Source of the DNA: Palsa-295 sp963785585
Lineage (GTDB): Bacteria > Acidobacteriota > Terriglobia > Acidiferrales > UBA7541
Length of the DNA: 64,000 bases
Assembly: GCA_963785585.1 (NCBI GenBank)
Contig: CAWAVW010000003.1
Location: 372,001 to 436,000, forward strand
Reading direction: 5' to 3'
Under the pieces are notes generated by a model. That model searched no databases and had not been told where the DNA came from. It saw only the letters and a program-made list of their open reading frames with translations. Position numbers and translations under genes: made by a program. Shown one piece after another: positions 45,773 through 54,475 of this stretch; position 1 is the first letter of the stretch, and every line of letters begins with the position of its first letter.

Positions 45773-46561
45773 TTAAGAAACGGGACCCAGCAGCACGAAG
45801 GGCCCCGTCGGAGCAGGCTTGCCGCCGCGCGGCTCGAGCGTCACCGCGAAGGCCTTCGCCGCAGTTCCAACAGGCACTTGCGCCGTGATCCGGTCCGTGC
45901 CGCCTTCGCTCGATTCAAACACTCCGGCGCTGATCGGCGCGCCGTTCGCAGGCACCAGCCAAAGCTGGTAGCTCTTATCCGCGGGCGCCGGCGGCAGCGA
46001 TCCGTTGTAAACCAGCAACCCGCGCTTCGCGTTATAGAGCACGCGCGCCGTTCCAAGCGGCTGCTGCTTCTGCTCGGCAAGCGACACCACCACGGTATCT
46101 TTCGCGCCGAGCATGTCGATAATCGATCGCTCTTTCGCGAGCTGCGTTTCCTGTTCCTGCGCCCGATGGCTCAACGCGTCAATCTGCGAATCAAGCTGCA
46201 GCGCGTGCAGCCACAGAAACACCAGCGCGCACGCAAATCCTCCCGAAAGCGGCACCAGCGCCCACAGCCATCCCGCGAAAACACCGGGTTGCTTCGACGG
46301 CATCACCGTAAACGTCCCGCCGCGGCCCGTTGACGATCCCACGATCTGCCGCATCAATTTTTCTTTCACGCCCGCGGGCGGTGCCGAATACGGCGCAGCC
46401 AGCGCGATCATCGCCATGCGGCCTTGCGCTTCCGCCAATTTCTCGGAGCAGGCCGCGCAGCCGGCCACGTGCGTTTCGATTGCCCGCTTCTCGTCGCCTT
46501 CCAGCGCGCCAAGCGCGTACAGGTCGAAATCTTCTTCCCGGGTTGGATGTCCGTTGGTCAT
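45773..46561 (-). CDS. RskA-type anti-sigma factor
   Basis: A 262-residue single-pass membrane protein. The cytoplasmic N-terminus has a degenerate zinc-finger region (HVAGCAACSEKLAEAQ, H-x3-C-x2-C), a membrane helix near 95-118 (WLWALVPLSGGFACALVFLW), a short coiled coil, and an extracytoplasmic beta domain ending in the RskA C-terminal pattern (YQLWLVPANGAPISAGVFES). It should bind the sigma factor encoded upstream; their genes overlap by 4 nt (ATGA). The 260 bp between its stop and serS hold nothing recognised. Confidence 0.9.
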   Translation of the reverse strand: MTNGHPTREEDFDLYALGALEGDEKRAIETHVAGCAACSEKLAEAQGRMAMIALAAPYSAPPAGVKEKLMRQIVGSSTGRGGTFTVMPSKQPGVFAGWLWALVPLSGGFACALVFLWLHALQLDSQIDALSHRAQEQETQLAKERSIIDMLGAKDTVVVSLAEQKQQPLGTARVLYNAKRGLLVYNGSLPPAPADKSYQLWLVPANGAPISAGVFESSEGGTDRITAQVPVGTAAKAFAVTLEPRGGKPAPTGPFVLLGPVS

Positions 46562-47115
46562 GTATTCAAACTCTTCTTCAGCGTCTCCACGGCTGACCTC
46601 AATCTTGTTTTCACCGTTCCCAGCGGATCGCCCGTTCTTTCCGCGATCTCGCTGTGCGTCAGTCCTTCGAAGTAGGCCAGTTCGATCGCCGCGCGCTGCT
46701 CTTTCGGCAAATTTTCCAGCGCTCCTTTTACTTTTCCGATCATCTGCTGCTGCGCCACGCTGCTTTCCAAATTCGATGGCATCACGACGGTGTTCTCAAC
46801 GAGTTCTTCGCCCAGCGCCGGATTGTGCCGCCGCAGCCGCGAAATGGCGCGGTTGCGCGCAATCACCATCAGCCATCCGGGCAACGAGCCGCGCGATGCG
46901 TCGAAATTTGCCGCCGTCCGCCATAGCTGGTAGAAGATATCCTGCAGGATTTCTTCACCCGCCTGCGTGTCGCGCAAAATCCGGTTCAAGACAGACGACA
47001 GCATCCCGGCGTAGCGGTCGTAGATCTCCGCCAGTGCCGATTCGTCCCGACCTACAATTCTCTGGATGAGCGCCGCGTCCGAGGCTCTCGAATCCGTTCC
47101 GGTGATTACACTCAC
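46558..47115 (-). CDS. ECF sigma factor, SigK-like
   Basis: A 185-residue sigma-70 family protein with region 2 (ALAEIYDRYAGMLSSVLNRI, EILQDIFYQLW, NRAISRLRRH) and region 4 (LPKEQRAAIELAYFEGLTHS, then EIAERTGDPLGTVKTRLR). Together with the RskA-like gene behind it this is a typical SigK/RskA pair. Anti-sigma factors of this type are usually released by regulated proteolysis, but no protease gene is adjacent. Confidence 0.93.
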   Translation of the reverse strand: MSVITGTDSRASDAALIQRIVGRDESALAEIYDRYAGMLSSVLNRILRDTQAGEEILQDIFYQLWRTAANFDASRGSLPGWLMVIARNRAISRLRRHNPALGEELVENTVVMPSNLESSVAQQQMIGKVKGALENLPKEQRAAIELAYFEGLTHSEIAERTGDPLGTVKTRLRSAVETLKKSLNT

Positions 47116-47382
47116 GAAGCTCCTGCGGCTCCAGTATCAGAAGTACGCGTCCCAGGGAAATACGGATTGGCTGGACGCTGGCCCCCTGTTCCATGGAAGT
47201 TCACGCCAGTCACGTCGCGAAGCGTACCGTGCCGCTGGGCGCGAGGTCAACCGGCAACTGTCGGCGGAAATAGACGGCATACGCCGTAAAGCGGCCGCAG
47301 CGAGCGAAAAATAGGCTGGGATTGATAACCCATTTCACGTCAATCAGTTAGACGCGGTGGGGCGTGAGGCCTCCCTCCGCTC

Positions 47383-47406
47383 ATAGTGCCCTGCGGAGAA
47401 CACTAT
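47383..47406. promoter_or_regulatory. Inverted repeat upstream of the gdhA promoter
   Basis: ATAGTG-N12-CACTAT is a perfect inverted repeat with arm centres 18 bp apart, ending 25 bp upstream of the -35 box. The spacing fits a dimeric regulator on one face of the helix. The regulator is unknown. Confidence 0.35.
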
Positions 47407-47430
47407 CGCGTCAAGAATCAGTGGTTTCCA

Positions 47431-47458
47431 TTGACATCCTGTGCGGCTCGAATAAACT
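47431..47458 (+). promoter_or_regulatory. Promoter of gdhA
   Basis: Perfect TTGACA, 16-nt spacer, TAAACT. The predicted start is near 47465, giving a leader of about 80 nt. Confidence 0.6.
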
Positions 47459-47545
47459 TCGACTCGCGCAAGACTTACAGGCCCCCTACACACCTGCCTC
47501 GGCAGGAAAGCAGATTTCAACTCGCGATTCCAGGAAGGACACACG

Positions 47546-48847
47546 ATGGCCACCGTTGCCAAAACGGGCACCTTGCAGCCGGTTCCGCGGATTGCCCCGC
47601 GCGAAGACCTGAACCCCTACCGCATCGCGCAAATTCAGTTCGACATCGCCGCGGAGCACTTGAAGCTCGATCCCGGCATGCGGCAGATCCTGCGCACGCC
47701 GAAGCGGGTGCTGGAAGTTTCTGTTCCCACGAAAATGGATAACGGGCAGGTGAAAGTCTTTACCGGTTTTCGCGTGCAGCACAACGTGGCGCGCGGCCCC
47801 GCAAAGGGCGGCATCCGCTACCATCCCGGCGTGACGCTTGACGAAGTAAAGGCCCTCGCCACCTGGATGACCTGGAAAACCGCAACGGTGAACATTCCGT
47901 TTGGCGGCGGCAAGGGCGGCGTGATCTGCGATCCGAAGCGCATGAGCAAGGCGGAACTCGAGCGCATGACGCGCCGTTTCGCTTTTGAAATTTTGCCGAT
48001 CATCGGTCCCGAGCAGGATATTCCCGCGCCGGACGTTTACACCGACGCGCAAACCATGGCGTGGATCATGGATACGTATTCCATGACCAAGGGCTATTCG
48101 TCCCTGGGTGTCGTTACCGGCAAACCCATTTCGATCGGTGGCTCGGAGGGACGCAACGAAGCCACCGCTCGCGGCTGCCTGGTGGCCGTCGAAGAAGCAT
48201 GCAAAGTAAAAAAGATGTCGCTGCGCGGGGCCAGCGTCGCCATTCAGGGTTTCGGCAATGCCGGCTCGATTGCCGCCAAACTTTTCGCCGAGAAAAAGGC
48301 GCGTGTGGTGGCCATCAGCGATTCGCGCGGAGGTGTTTTCAATTCGCGCGGCATCGACCCGCTCAAAGCCATGCGCTACAAGGAACGTTCCGGTACGGTC
48401 GTCGGCATGCCCGGAACCTCGCGCATTTCCAACGACGATTTACTGGCGATGAAATGCGACATTCTGATTCCCGCGGCGCTCGAAAACGTAATTACATTGA
48501 ATAACGCCGACCAGATCAAAGCCAAGATCGTCGCCGAAGCGGCCAACGGCCCCACCACTCCTCACGCCGATGAAATCCTCGCGCGCAAGGGAATCATGGT
48601 GCTGCCGGACATTCTCGCCAACGCCGGTGGCGTTACCGTCAGCTACTTCGAATGGGTGCAGGATTTGCAGAGCTTCTTCTGGTCCGAAGCGGAAGTGAAC
48701 GCCAAACTCGAAATGGTCATGCGCCGCGCATTCCACGAAGTGCACGAAAGCGCGCGCAAGCATCGCACCCACATGCGCACCGGAGCGTATGCTCTCGCCG
48801 TTGGTCGAGTGGCGGATGCGACGCTCGTTCGCGGCCTGTTTCCGTAG
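47546..48847 (+). CDS. gdhA: Glu/Leu/Phe/Val dehydrogenase (glutamate dehydrogenase)
   Basis: A 433-residue enzyme that interconverts glutamate and 2-oxoglutarate plus ammonia. It shows GFRVQHNVARGPAKGGIRYH and NIPFGGGKGGV (catalytic Lys), DIPAPDVYTDAQTM (catalytic Asp), and the Rossmann nucleotide fold AIQGFGNAGSIAAKLFAEKK. The dinucleotide motif reads G-x-G-x-x-G/S. The size is that of the hexameric small-subunit class used by many bacteria and archaea. AGGAAGGA precedes the ATG by 6 nt. NAD versus NADP preference cannot be fixed by eye. Confidence 0.95.
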   Translation: MATVAKTGTLQPVPRIAPREDLNPYRIAQIQFDIAAEHLKLDPGMRQILRTPKRVLEVSVPTKMDNGQVKVFTGFRVQHNVARGPAKGGIRYHPGVTLDEVKALATWMTWKTATVNIPFGGGKGGVICDPKRMSKAELERMTRRFAFEILPIIGPEQDIPAPDVYTDAQTMAWIMDTYSMTKGYSSLGVVTGKPISIGGSEGRNEATARGCLVAVEEACKVKKMSLRGASVAIQGFGNAGSIAAKLFAEKKARVVAISDSRGGVFNSRGIDPLKAMRYKERSGTVVGMPGTSRISNDDLLAMKCDILIPAALENVITLNNADQIKAKIVAEAANGPTTPHADEILARKGIMVLPDILANAGGVTVSYFEWVQDLQSFFWSEAEVNAKLEMVMRRAFHEVHESARKHRTHMRTGAYALAVGRVADATLVRGLFP

Positions 48848-49052
48848 AACGTTTCATCGCAAAATCGCCGCGCATGAAAGTTTCCGGCGAAAGATAACAC
48901 TTCTTTAATAAATTCCCGCCGCCTGCGCGAATAATTTTCTTGCGCATCGCTCAATCATCCGCGTACATTTTGATTTGCCGGTGCGTCCGAACGCAAAGTA
49001 GGGCGCGCTGGCATTGCTGTTTGCATTGCTGTCGCGCGGAGGCAACCACGCA

Positions 49053-49934
49053 TTGGGCACACAAACGTACAACGCTCCACCCATCCTGCTGACCATCGCG
49101 GGTTTTGATCCTTCCTGCGGCGCGGGCGTCGCAGCCGACTTGAAAACGTTTGTCGCGCACAACTGTTACGGTGTGGCCGCCGTCACCGCCCTCACCGTGC
49201 AATCCACGCAAGGTGTTTTCTCCGTCCACGCCACACCTTCCGCTACGCTGCGCGCGCAATTGGACGCGCTGGCCGATGACGTCGAAATCGCGGGCGTGAA
49301 AATCGGCATGCTCGCCAACCGCGCCAACGCCACCGTCGTGTATGAATTTCTCGATAAGCAAAAATTCAAGCACGTCGTGCTGGATCCTGTTTTTCGTCCC
49401 ACCGCCGGCAACGCCGAACTGCTCGATACCTCCGGCTTGAAATTCGTTCGCGACGAATTGCTCAAGCGCGTCAGCCTGATCACGCCCAACATCCCGGAGG
49501 CCGAATTCCTGACCGGAATGGAAGTGAAAGACGTGCCAACGATGAAGGTGGCGGCGTTGAAATTAATCGAAATGGGCGCTCGCGCTGTGGTCGTAACGGG
49601 TGGACATTTGGAAAAGCCCATCGACGTCTTCTGCGTGGGCACCGAGGTCGAAACGTTCGGCGGCGAGCACGTGAAAAGCCCGAATACGCATGGCTCCGGC
49701 TGCACGCTCTCGTCCGCGATTCTCGCGCAACTGGGCAGTGGGCTGCCGCTGCGTGACGCGGTGATCCTGTCGAAGGCTTATGTGACCAAAGCGATCGAAA
49801 GGGCCTATTCGATCGGTAAGGGCGCGGGGCCGCTGAATCAGCTCTATCGCTTCAACCAGGAACAACCGTTGCGCGGTGTCCACGAAGTTCCTCAGCACGG
49901 AATGCACCCCGCCTCGGAACCTGCCTCGCACTGA
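49053..49934 (+). CDS. thiD: Hydroxymethylpyrimidine/phosphomethylpyrimidine kinase
   Basis: A 293-residue ribokinase-like kinase that phosphorylates HMP and HMP-P in thiamine synthesis. Signature segments: LTIAGFDPSCGAGVAADLKT, DPVFRPTAGNAELLD, LITPNIPEAEFLTG, and the catalytic NTHGSGCTLSSAILAQLGSG. The start is a TTG at 49053 with GGAGG 10 nt upstream; the frame opens at a TTG at 49014 without family sequence. No THI-box riboswitch is seen in the 200-bp gap upstream and no other thi genes are nearby. Confidence 0.93.
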   Translation: MGTQTYNAPPILLTIAGFDPSCGAGVAADLKTFVAHNCYGVAAVTALTVQSTQGVFSVHATPSATLRAQLDALADDVEIAGVKIGMLANRANATVVYEFLDKQKFKHVVLDPVFRPTAGNAELLDTSGLKFVRDELLKRVSLITPNIPEAEFLTGMEVKDVPTMKVAALKLIEMGARAVVVTGGHLEKPIDVFCVGTEVETFGGEHVKSPNTHGSGCTLSSAILAQLGSGLPLRDAVILSKAYVTKAIERAYSIGKGAGPLNQLYRFNQEQPLRGVHEVPQHGMHPASEPASH

Positions 49935-49946
49935 AGCCCCTGCGAT

Positions 49947-51212
49947 TTAATTTTTGTAAACGATGCGGCCGCCGACAATCGTCGCCACCGGCCCGCCCTT
50001 GAAATCGCGCCCGTCAAACGGCGTATTGCGGGATTTGCTCGGTGAATCCGCGGCCTTGTAAATCCACGGCCGGTCCGTCGAAAAAATCGTTACGTCCGCC
50101 ACTTCACCTACGGCGAGTTTGCGTTCCATGTTCAGCACGCGTGCCGGGCCCGTCGTGAACAATTCAATCAGCCGCTTCAGCGAAAGTTTGCCTGCGTGCA
50201 CCAGCTCGCTCAGTCCCAGGCCGATCGCGGTCTCAAATCCCAGAATTCCAAATGGCGCGCGGTCAAACTCTACGGCCTTGCTTGCCGGATGATGCGGCGC
50301 ATGGTCCGTGGCGATCGCATCCACCGTTCCGTCCGACAGTCCCGCGATCAGCGCATCGCGGTCCGCCCGCGAAGCCAGCGGCGGATTCATTTTGTAGTTC
50401 GTGTCGTACCGCACGTCTTCATCGATCAGCGTGAAATGGTGCGGGGTCACTTCGCACGTCACTCGCAGCCCTTGCTTCTTCGCCTGGCGCACATATTCCA
50501 GCGCGCCCGTCGTGGACATGTGCGCGATATGCAGCCGCGCTCCGGTCAGTGCCGCCACTTCCACATCGCGTCCCGCGCAAATCGATTCGGACTGCGCCGG
50601 AATTCCTTTCAGCCCCAATCGCACGGACTGAATGCCCTCGCGCATTACGCCGCCGGCAAAAAGCGACGGGTCTTCGCAATGGTCGATCACCGGCAAGCCG
50701 AGCGTGCTGCAATACTCCATCACCTGGCGCATCAGCCGCGCCGTCGCCACCGGTTTGCCGTCGTCGCTCACTGCCACAATTCCAGCGTCTTTCATCGCCG
50801 CAATTTCCGCCAGCGATTCGCCTTTGCTTCCCACCGAAGCCGCGCCGATCGGCCACACTCGGACTCCGCAGGCCGACGCCGCGCGTTCCACCATCCCGCG
50901 TGTCACCGACGCATTGTCGTTCACCGGTTGCGTGTTCGGCATGCAGCACACCGCAGTGAATCCGCCCTTCGCCGCCGATCGCGTCCCCGTCTCAATCGTC
51001 TCGGAAAGTTCCTGCCCCGGTTCCCGCAAATGGCAGTGCAGATCGATAAATCCCGGCGCCACCACCAGTCCGGCCGCGTCGAACACTTCGGCGTCCGGCG
51101 CCGAGATGCCCGCGCCGATTTTCGCCACGCGTCCTTTGTCGAGCAGCACATCGTGCGTCGAATCAGTGCCGCTCGCGGGATCGATCACCCGGCCATTCTT
51201 GATCAGCAACAT
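49947..51212 (-). CDS. pyrC: Dihydroorotase
   Basis: A 421-residue amidohydrolase for the third step of UMP synthesis. Metal ligands are in FIDLHCHLREPGQE, VIDHCEDPSL and LHIAHMSTTGALEY, with the catalytic Asp in AIATDHAPHH. It belongs to the PyrC class I (multifunctional-type) dihydroorotases that associate with ATCase. The ATG at 51212 (MLLIKNGRVIDPASG) has AAGGA 8 nt upstream. It follows pyrB by 32 bp. Confidence 0.95.
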   Translation of the reverse strand: MLLIKNGRVIDPASGTDSTHDVLLDKGRVAKIGAGISAPDAEVFDAAGLVVAPGFIDLHCHLREPGQELSETIETGTRSAAKGGFTAVCCMPNTQPVNDNASVTRGMVERAASACGVRVWPIGAASVGSKGESLAEIAAMKDAGIVAVSDDGKPVATARLMRQVMEYCSTLGLPVIDHCEDPSLFAGGVMREGIQSVRLGLKGIPAQSESICAGRDVEVAALTGARLHIAHMSTTGALEYVRQAKKQGLRVTCEVTPHHFTLIDEDVRYDTNYKMNPPLASRADRDALIAGLSDGTVDAIATDHAPHHPASKAVEFDRAPFGILGFETAIGLGLSELVHAGKLSLKRLIELFTTGPARVLNMERKLAVGEVADVTIFSTDRPWIYKAADSPSKSRNTPFDGRDFKGGPVATIVGGRIVYKN

Positions 51213-51244
51213 TCGTTCAGTCCTTGTGCGAATCGCTTTTCGTG

Positions 51245-52195
51245 CTACTTCGTCGCCGGCGACGTTTCCACCGCCGCCCCGCCCACCAGGTGATAGAGCA
51301 GCGCCATGCGAATTGCCAGGCCGTTCGTCACCTGCTCGAGCACGCAAGACTGCGGCCCGTCGGCTACCGCCGAGTCGATTTCCAGGCCGCGAATCATCGG
51401 GCCCGGATGCAACACAATGGCGTCGGGCCGCGCGAGCTGCAAGCGCTTCGGCGTCAGTTGGTATCCCAGGATGTATTCATCCGGCGCCATTCCGGGTTCG
51501 TGGATTCGCTCGGTTTGCACCCGCAGCACCATGATTACGTCGGCGCCCGTCACCGCTTCTTCGATCCGGTTTACGCGGCGCACATTCGGCGCCAGCGATT
51601 CAAATTCCCGCGGAACCCACATCGCCGGTCCGCACAGCGTGATCTGCGCTCCGAACCGGCTGAGCAGGTAAATATTCGATCGCGCCACCCGGCTGTGCAG
51701 AATGTCGCCGAGAATCGTCACGTGCAGGCCATCGAGCGTACCCTTGCGGTCGCGAATGGTCAGCGCGTCCAGCAGCGCCTGCGTGGGATGCTCGTGCGTA
51801 CCGTCGCCCGCATTCACCACCGGGATCCCGAGACGATCCGAAATATACATCGGCGCTCCCGACGAGGAATGGCGGATGACGATCCCATCGGGCCGCATCG
51901 CTTCGAGCGTCATCACAGTATCGAGCAGCGACTCGCCCTTTTTCAGGCTGGACGACTCCGCCTGCAGATTCATCGTGTCGGCGCCCAGCCGGGCGGCCGC
52001 GGTGGCGAAGCTGATTCGCGTTCGCGTGGAGTTCTCGAAAAATGCCAGCGCGACCGTTTTGCCGCGCAGCGTCGCTAGTTTTTTGAGGGGATGCTTCTGA
52101 AATTCCTGAAAGGGGCTGGCCTGATCTAAAATAAATGAAATTTGTTCGCGGGTAAGGTCTTCCGTTCCAAGCAGGTGTTCCAGGCGCTGCAGCAC
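51245..52195 (-). CDS. pyrB: Aspartate carbamoyltransferase catalytic subunit
   Basis: A 316-residue ATCase. The carbamoyl-phosphate site is FFENSTRTRISF, followed by SLKKGESLLDT, DGTHEHPTQALLD, ILHSRVARSNIY and LHPGPMIRGLEI. No regulatory subunit gene (pyrI) is seen. The start is a GTG at 52195 with AAGGGA about 5-6 nt upstream. It lies between pyrR and pyrC in one operon. Confidence 0.95.
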   Translation of the reverse strand: MLQRLEHLLGTEDLTREQISFILDQASPFQEFQKHPLKKLATLRGKTVALAFFENSTRTRISFATAAARLGADTMNLQAESSSLKKGESLLDTVMTLEAMRPDGIVIRHSSSGAPMYISDRLGIPVVNAGDGTHEHPTQALLDALTIRDRKGTLDGLHVTILGDILHSRVARSNIYLLSRFGAQITLCGPAMWVPREFESLAPNVRRVNRIEEAVTGADVIMVLRVQTERIHEPGMAPDEYILGYQLTPKRLQLARPDAIVLHPGPMIRGLEIDSAVADGPQSCVLEQVTNGLAIRMALLYHLVGGAAVETSPATK

Positions 52196-52243
52196 TTTTT
52201 CCCTTCGCTACCTTTTATCGGGCCCGTTCCGGATTTACGTCGC

Positions 52244-52792
52244 TCAGTCCACGCGATCGACAAGCATCACGCGCTCTTCCTTATCGATTTCCTGCAGCCG
52301 CACTTCCACAATCTCCGTGTCGCTGGTTTGCACTTTCCGCCCCACGAACGACGCTTCGACCGGCAGTTCCCGGTGACCGCGATCGATCAGCACGCAAAGG
52401 CGGATCCGCTTCGGGCGCCCCAGGTCAAACAGCCCATTCATCGCCGCGCGAATCGTCCGCCCGGTGTACAGCACATCGTCCACAATCACCAGATCGCGGC
52501 CGTCCACCGGAAAGTGAATGTCGTTCGAGTGGACGATCGGTTGCGCGCCCACGGTCGAAAGGTCGTCGCGATACAGCGTGATATCGATCGTACCCACGGG
52601 AATCTGCACGTTGGCGAATCCCAGAATCGTTTTCGCCAGCCTCTCCGAGAGCGGCACCCCTCGGCGGCGCACGCCAATCAGCGCCAGGTCGTTCGTCCCG
52701 CCGCTTCTTTCTACGATCTCGTGGGCCAAACGCTGGAGGGTGCGGTCGATTTCTTCCGCGGACAGGAGTTGTCTTTTCTCTACGACGCGCAT
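52244..52792 (-). CDS. pyrR: PyrR bifunctional regulator / uracil phosphoribosyltransferase
   Basis: A 182-residue PRTase with the PRPP loop DLVIVDDVLYTGRTIRAA and the N-terminal KRQLLSAEEIDRTLQRLA. In other bacteria PyrR binds pyr mRNA and represses the operon when UMP is high. As the first gene of pyrR-pyrB-pyrC it probably autoregulates, but I do not recognise a PyrR-binding loop in the short leader. The ATG at 52792 is preceded 10 nt upstream by TAGGAT (52803-52808), another possible short-leader promoter. Confidence 0.93.
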   Translation of the reverse strand: MRVVEKRQLLSAEEIDRTLQRLAHEIVERSGGTNDLALIGVRRRGVPLSERLAKTILGFANVQIPVGTIDITLYRDDLSTVGAQPIVHSNDIHFPVDGRDLVIVDDVLYTGRTIRAAMNGLFDLGRPKRIRLCVLIDRGHRELPVEASFVGRKVQTSDTEIVEVRLQEIDKEERVMLVDRVD

Positions 52793-52916
52793 TTGGCGGC
52801 CTATCCTAACATAGACACTCACGGTGCGCAGCCGCCGATTGCCGCCCAAACCCGCGATCGTCCCTTACCCGGGGCAGACGCCCGTCAAAAGCGGCCTGTC
52901 CGCTTGACCAGGGTGT

Positions 52917-52922
52917 TAAACT
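52917..52922 (+). promoter_or_regulatory. Extended -10 promoter of pyrD
   Basis: TGT-TAAACT ends 7 nt before the GTG at 52930, so transcription should begin at the start codon. No ribosome site lies in between. Confidence 0.45.
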
Positions 52923-52929
52923 AACCCTT

Positions 52930-53883
52930 GTGAATTCGCCGGCGCCGGCAAGAAGTCCCTCACGGCCCGCTGAAGTTGACCTTCGGGTTAGCGTTGGCAG
53001 CGTCTCCCTTAAAAACCCAATTATCGCCGCGAGCGGCACCTTCGCTTACGGGGTTGAATTCTCACACCTCGCCGATCTGAACCGTCTCGGCGGACTCGTC
53101 GTAAAGGGACTCTCCGCTCAGCCCATGACCGGAGCGGCCGCTCCGCGAATCTGCGAGACGGCCAGCGGAATGGTGAACGCAATCGGGCTTCAGAATATCG
53201 GCGTCCGGGCGTTCGTCGCCGAAAAGCTCCCGGAGCTTCGAAAGTTCGATACCGCTTTGATAGCAAACGTCTTCGGCCACACGATCGCCGATTACGTGGA
53301 AGTGATCAGCGTTCTCGAGGGTGCCGAAGGCCTCACCGCCTACGAACTCAACATCTCCTGTCCCAACGTGGAGCGGGGCGGCATTGAATATAGTACTGAC
53401 CCGGTTCTGACAACGGCCGTCGTCGCTGCCGCTCGCAAGGCTTCGAAGCGCCCACTTTGGGTCAAGCTCTCACCAAACGTTAATATGATTGGACTTAGCG
53501 CGAAGGCCTCCGAAGACGCTGGAGCCGACGCTCTCGTCGTCGCCAACACCTACCCGGCCCTGTGTATAGACGTACACAATCGTCGGTCACGTCTCGGCAG
53601 TACCACCGGAGGGTTGTCGGGCGCGGCCATCAAACCTATAACAGTCAGGTTGGTTTACGAGGCCTGCAAAGCGGTGAAGATCCCGATTATTGGTTTAGGT
53701 GGGATCGAAAAGCCAGCGGACGTAGCGGAATACCTCCTCGCCGGGGCCTCGGCGGTGGAAGTCGGCACGGCGCATTTCGTCGATCCACGAGCTTCGACAG
53801 CACTTGTGGACGGTCTGGAAATGTGGTGTCGAGACGAAAATACATTTGAAATCAACAAGTTACGGGGCGCTCTACAGAGATAA
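52930..53883 (+). CDS. pyrD: Dihydroorotate dehydrogenase, class 1B catalytic subunit
   Basis: A 317-residue FMN enzyme that oxidises dihydroorotate. It contains NPIIAASGTFAYG, the catalytic Cys in YELNISCPNVERGG (Cys marks class 1B rather than Ser), and IPIIGLGGIEKPADVAEYLL for phosphate binding. Class 1B uses NAD through a PyrK flavin/iron-sulfur partner; no pyrK is present in the window. The GTG start follows its -10 box by 7 nt. It is divergent from pyrR. Confidence 0.94.
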   Translation: MNSPAPARSPSRPAEVDLRVSVGSVSLKNPIIAASGTFAYGVEFSHLADLNRLGGLVVKGLSAQPMTGAAAPRICETASGMVNAIGLQNIGVRAFVAEKLPELRKFDTALIANVFGHTIADYVEVISVLEGAEGLTAYELNISCPNVERGGIEYSTDPVLTTAVVAAARKASKRPLWVKLSPNVNMIGLSAKASEDAGADALVVANTYPALCIDVHNRRSRLGSTTGGLSGAAIKPITVRLVYEACKAVKIPIIGLGGIEKPADVAEYLLAGASAVEVGTAHFVDPRASTALVDGLEMWCRDENTFEINKLRGALQR

Positions 53884-53948
53884 ATGGATTGCTTTCCCCA
53901 AGGGAGCCCCGGTAGAATTGTTGTTGATTCAAATAAGGTTAGGTGAAA

Positions 53949-54467
53949 ATGAAGGCCAAGGCATTCGTGATTTTGCAATCGGTGTTTTTAGGTTTGGGTT
54001 TGCTGGTCCTTACTCCGTCGATGAACCCCACCGTTTCCCCATCGACAGGCCGGACGGGCAACCCTCTCCAAGCAGATGCCGGAATGGAAGTCACGCCCCG
54101 AGTCGTTTCTGATAAGAATGATGGCCAGCCGAAACCCCTGGCCGTCTGGACCTGTACCACCAGTTGGTATGGCGAGGATTTCGACGGCAAGCAGACGGCA
54201 AATGGCGAGACCTACGATATGAATGCGGACACCGCCGCTCACCCGACGCTCCCCCTCGGTTCGATCGTTCGCGTCGTGAACACCCGCAACCACCGCAGCC
54301 AGATTGTCCGCATCAACGATCGCGGTCCTTATGTCGAAGGGCGCGAATTGGATGTTTCCTACGAAGTGGCACGTAAGTTAGGATTCGATCAGCACGGGCT
54401 CGCCAAAGTCCGTCTGGAGCTCCTAAAGGTGCCGTCACGCCCGGAACCGCTTCATCGCGAAAATTAA
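53949..54467 (+). CDS. rlpA: RlpA-like double-psi beta-barrel protein
   Basis: A 172-residue exported protein with signal peptide (1-24). The RlpA double-psi barrel covers about 70-160: TTSWYGEDFDGKQTANGETY, LPLGSIVRVVNTRNHRSQIV and INDRGPYVEGRELDVSYEVA, with the catalytic-type Asp of N-D-R-G-P. RlpA proteins are lytic transglycosylases or peptidoglycan binders at the septum. No lipobox Cys is seen and the SPOR domain is missing. It sits between pyrD and pyrF on one strand with gaps of 65 and 8 bp. The ATG has AGGTGAAA just upstream; a GTG at 53943 is an alternative. Confidence 0.88.
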   Translation: MKAKAFVILQSVFLGLGLLVLTPSMNPTVSPSTGRTGNPLQADAGMEVTPRVVSDKNDGQPKPLAVWTCTTSWYGEDFDGKQTANGETYDMNADTAAHPTLPLGSIVRVVNTRNHRSQIVRINDRGPYVEGRELDVSYEVARKLGFDQHGLAKVRLELLKVPSRPEPLHREN

Positions 54468-54475
54468 TCGTCGCC

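Larger units (their letters stand above)
47116..47545. other. 430-bp intergenic region: sigma gene 5' side and glutamate dehydrogenase control region
   Basis: The part next to the sigma gene (47116-47380) shows no convincing gene. The right part carries an inverted repeat (47383-47406), a near-consensus promoter (47431-47458), and the ribosome site AGGAAGGA just before the dehydrogenase ATG. A plus-strand frame of 82 codons (47066-47314) was considered and rejected. Confidence 0.5.

Noticed and set aside
47066..47314. 82-codon plus-strand frame before gdhA
   Set aside because: It overlaps the 5' end of the sigma-factor gene by 50 bp, has no ribosome site, and shows no recognisable motif. The helical C-terminal half leaves slight doubt.
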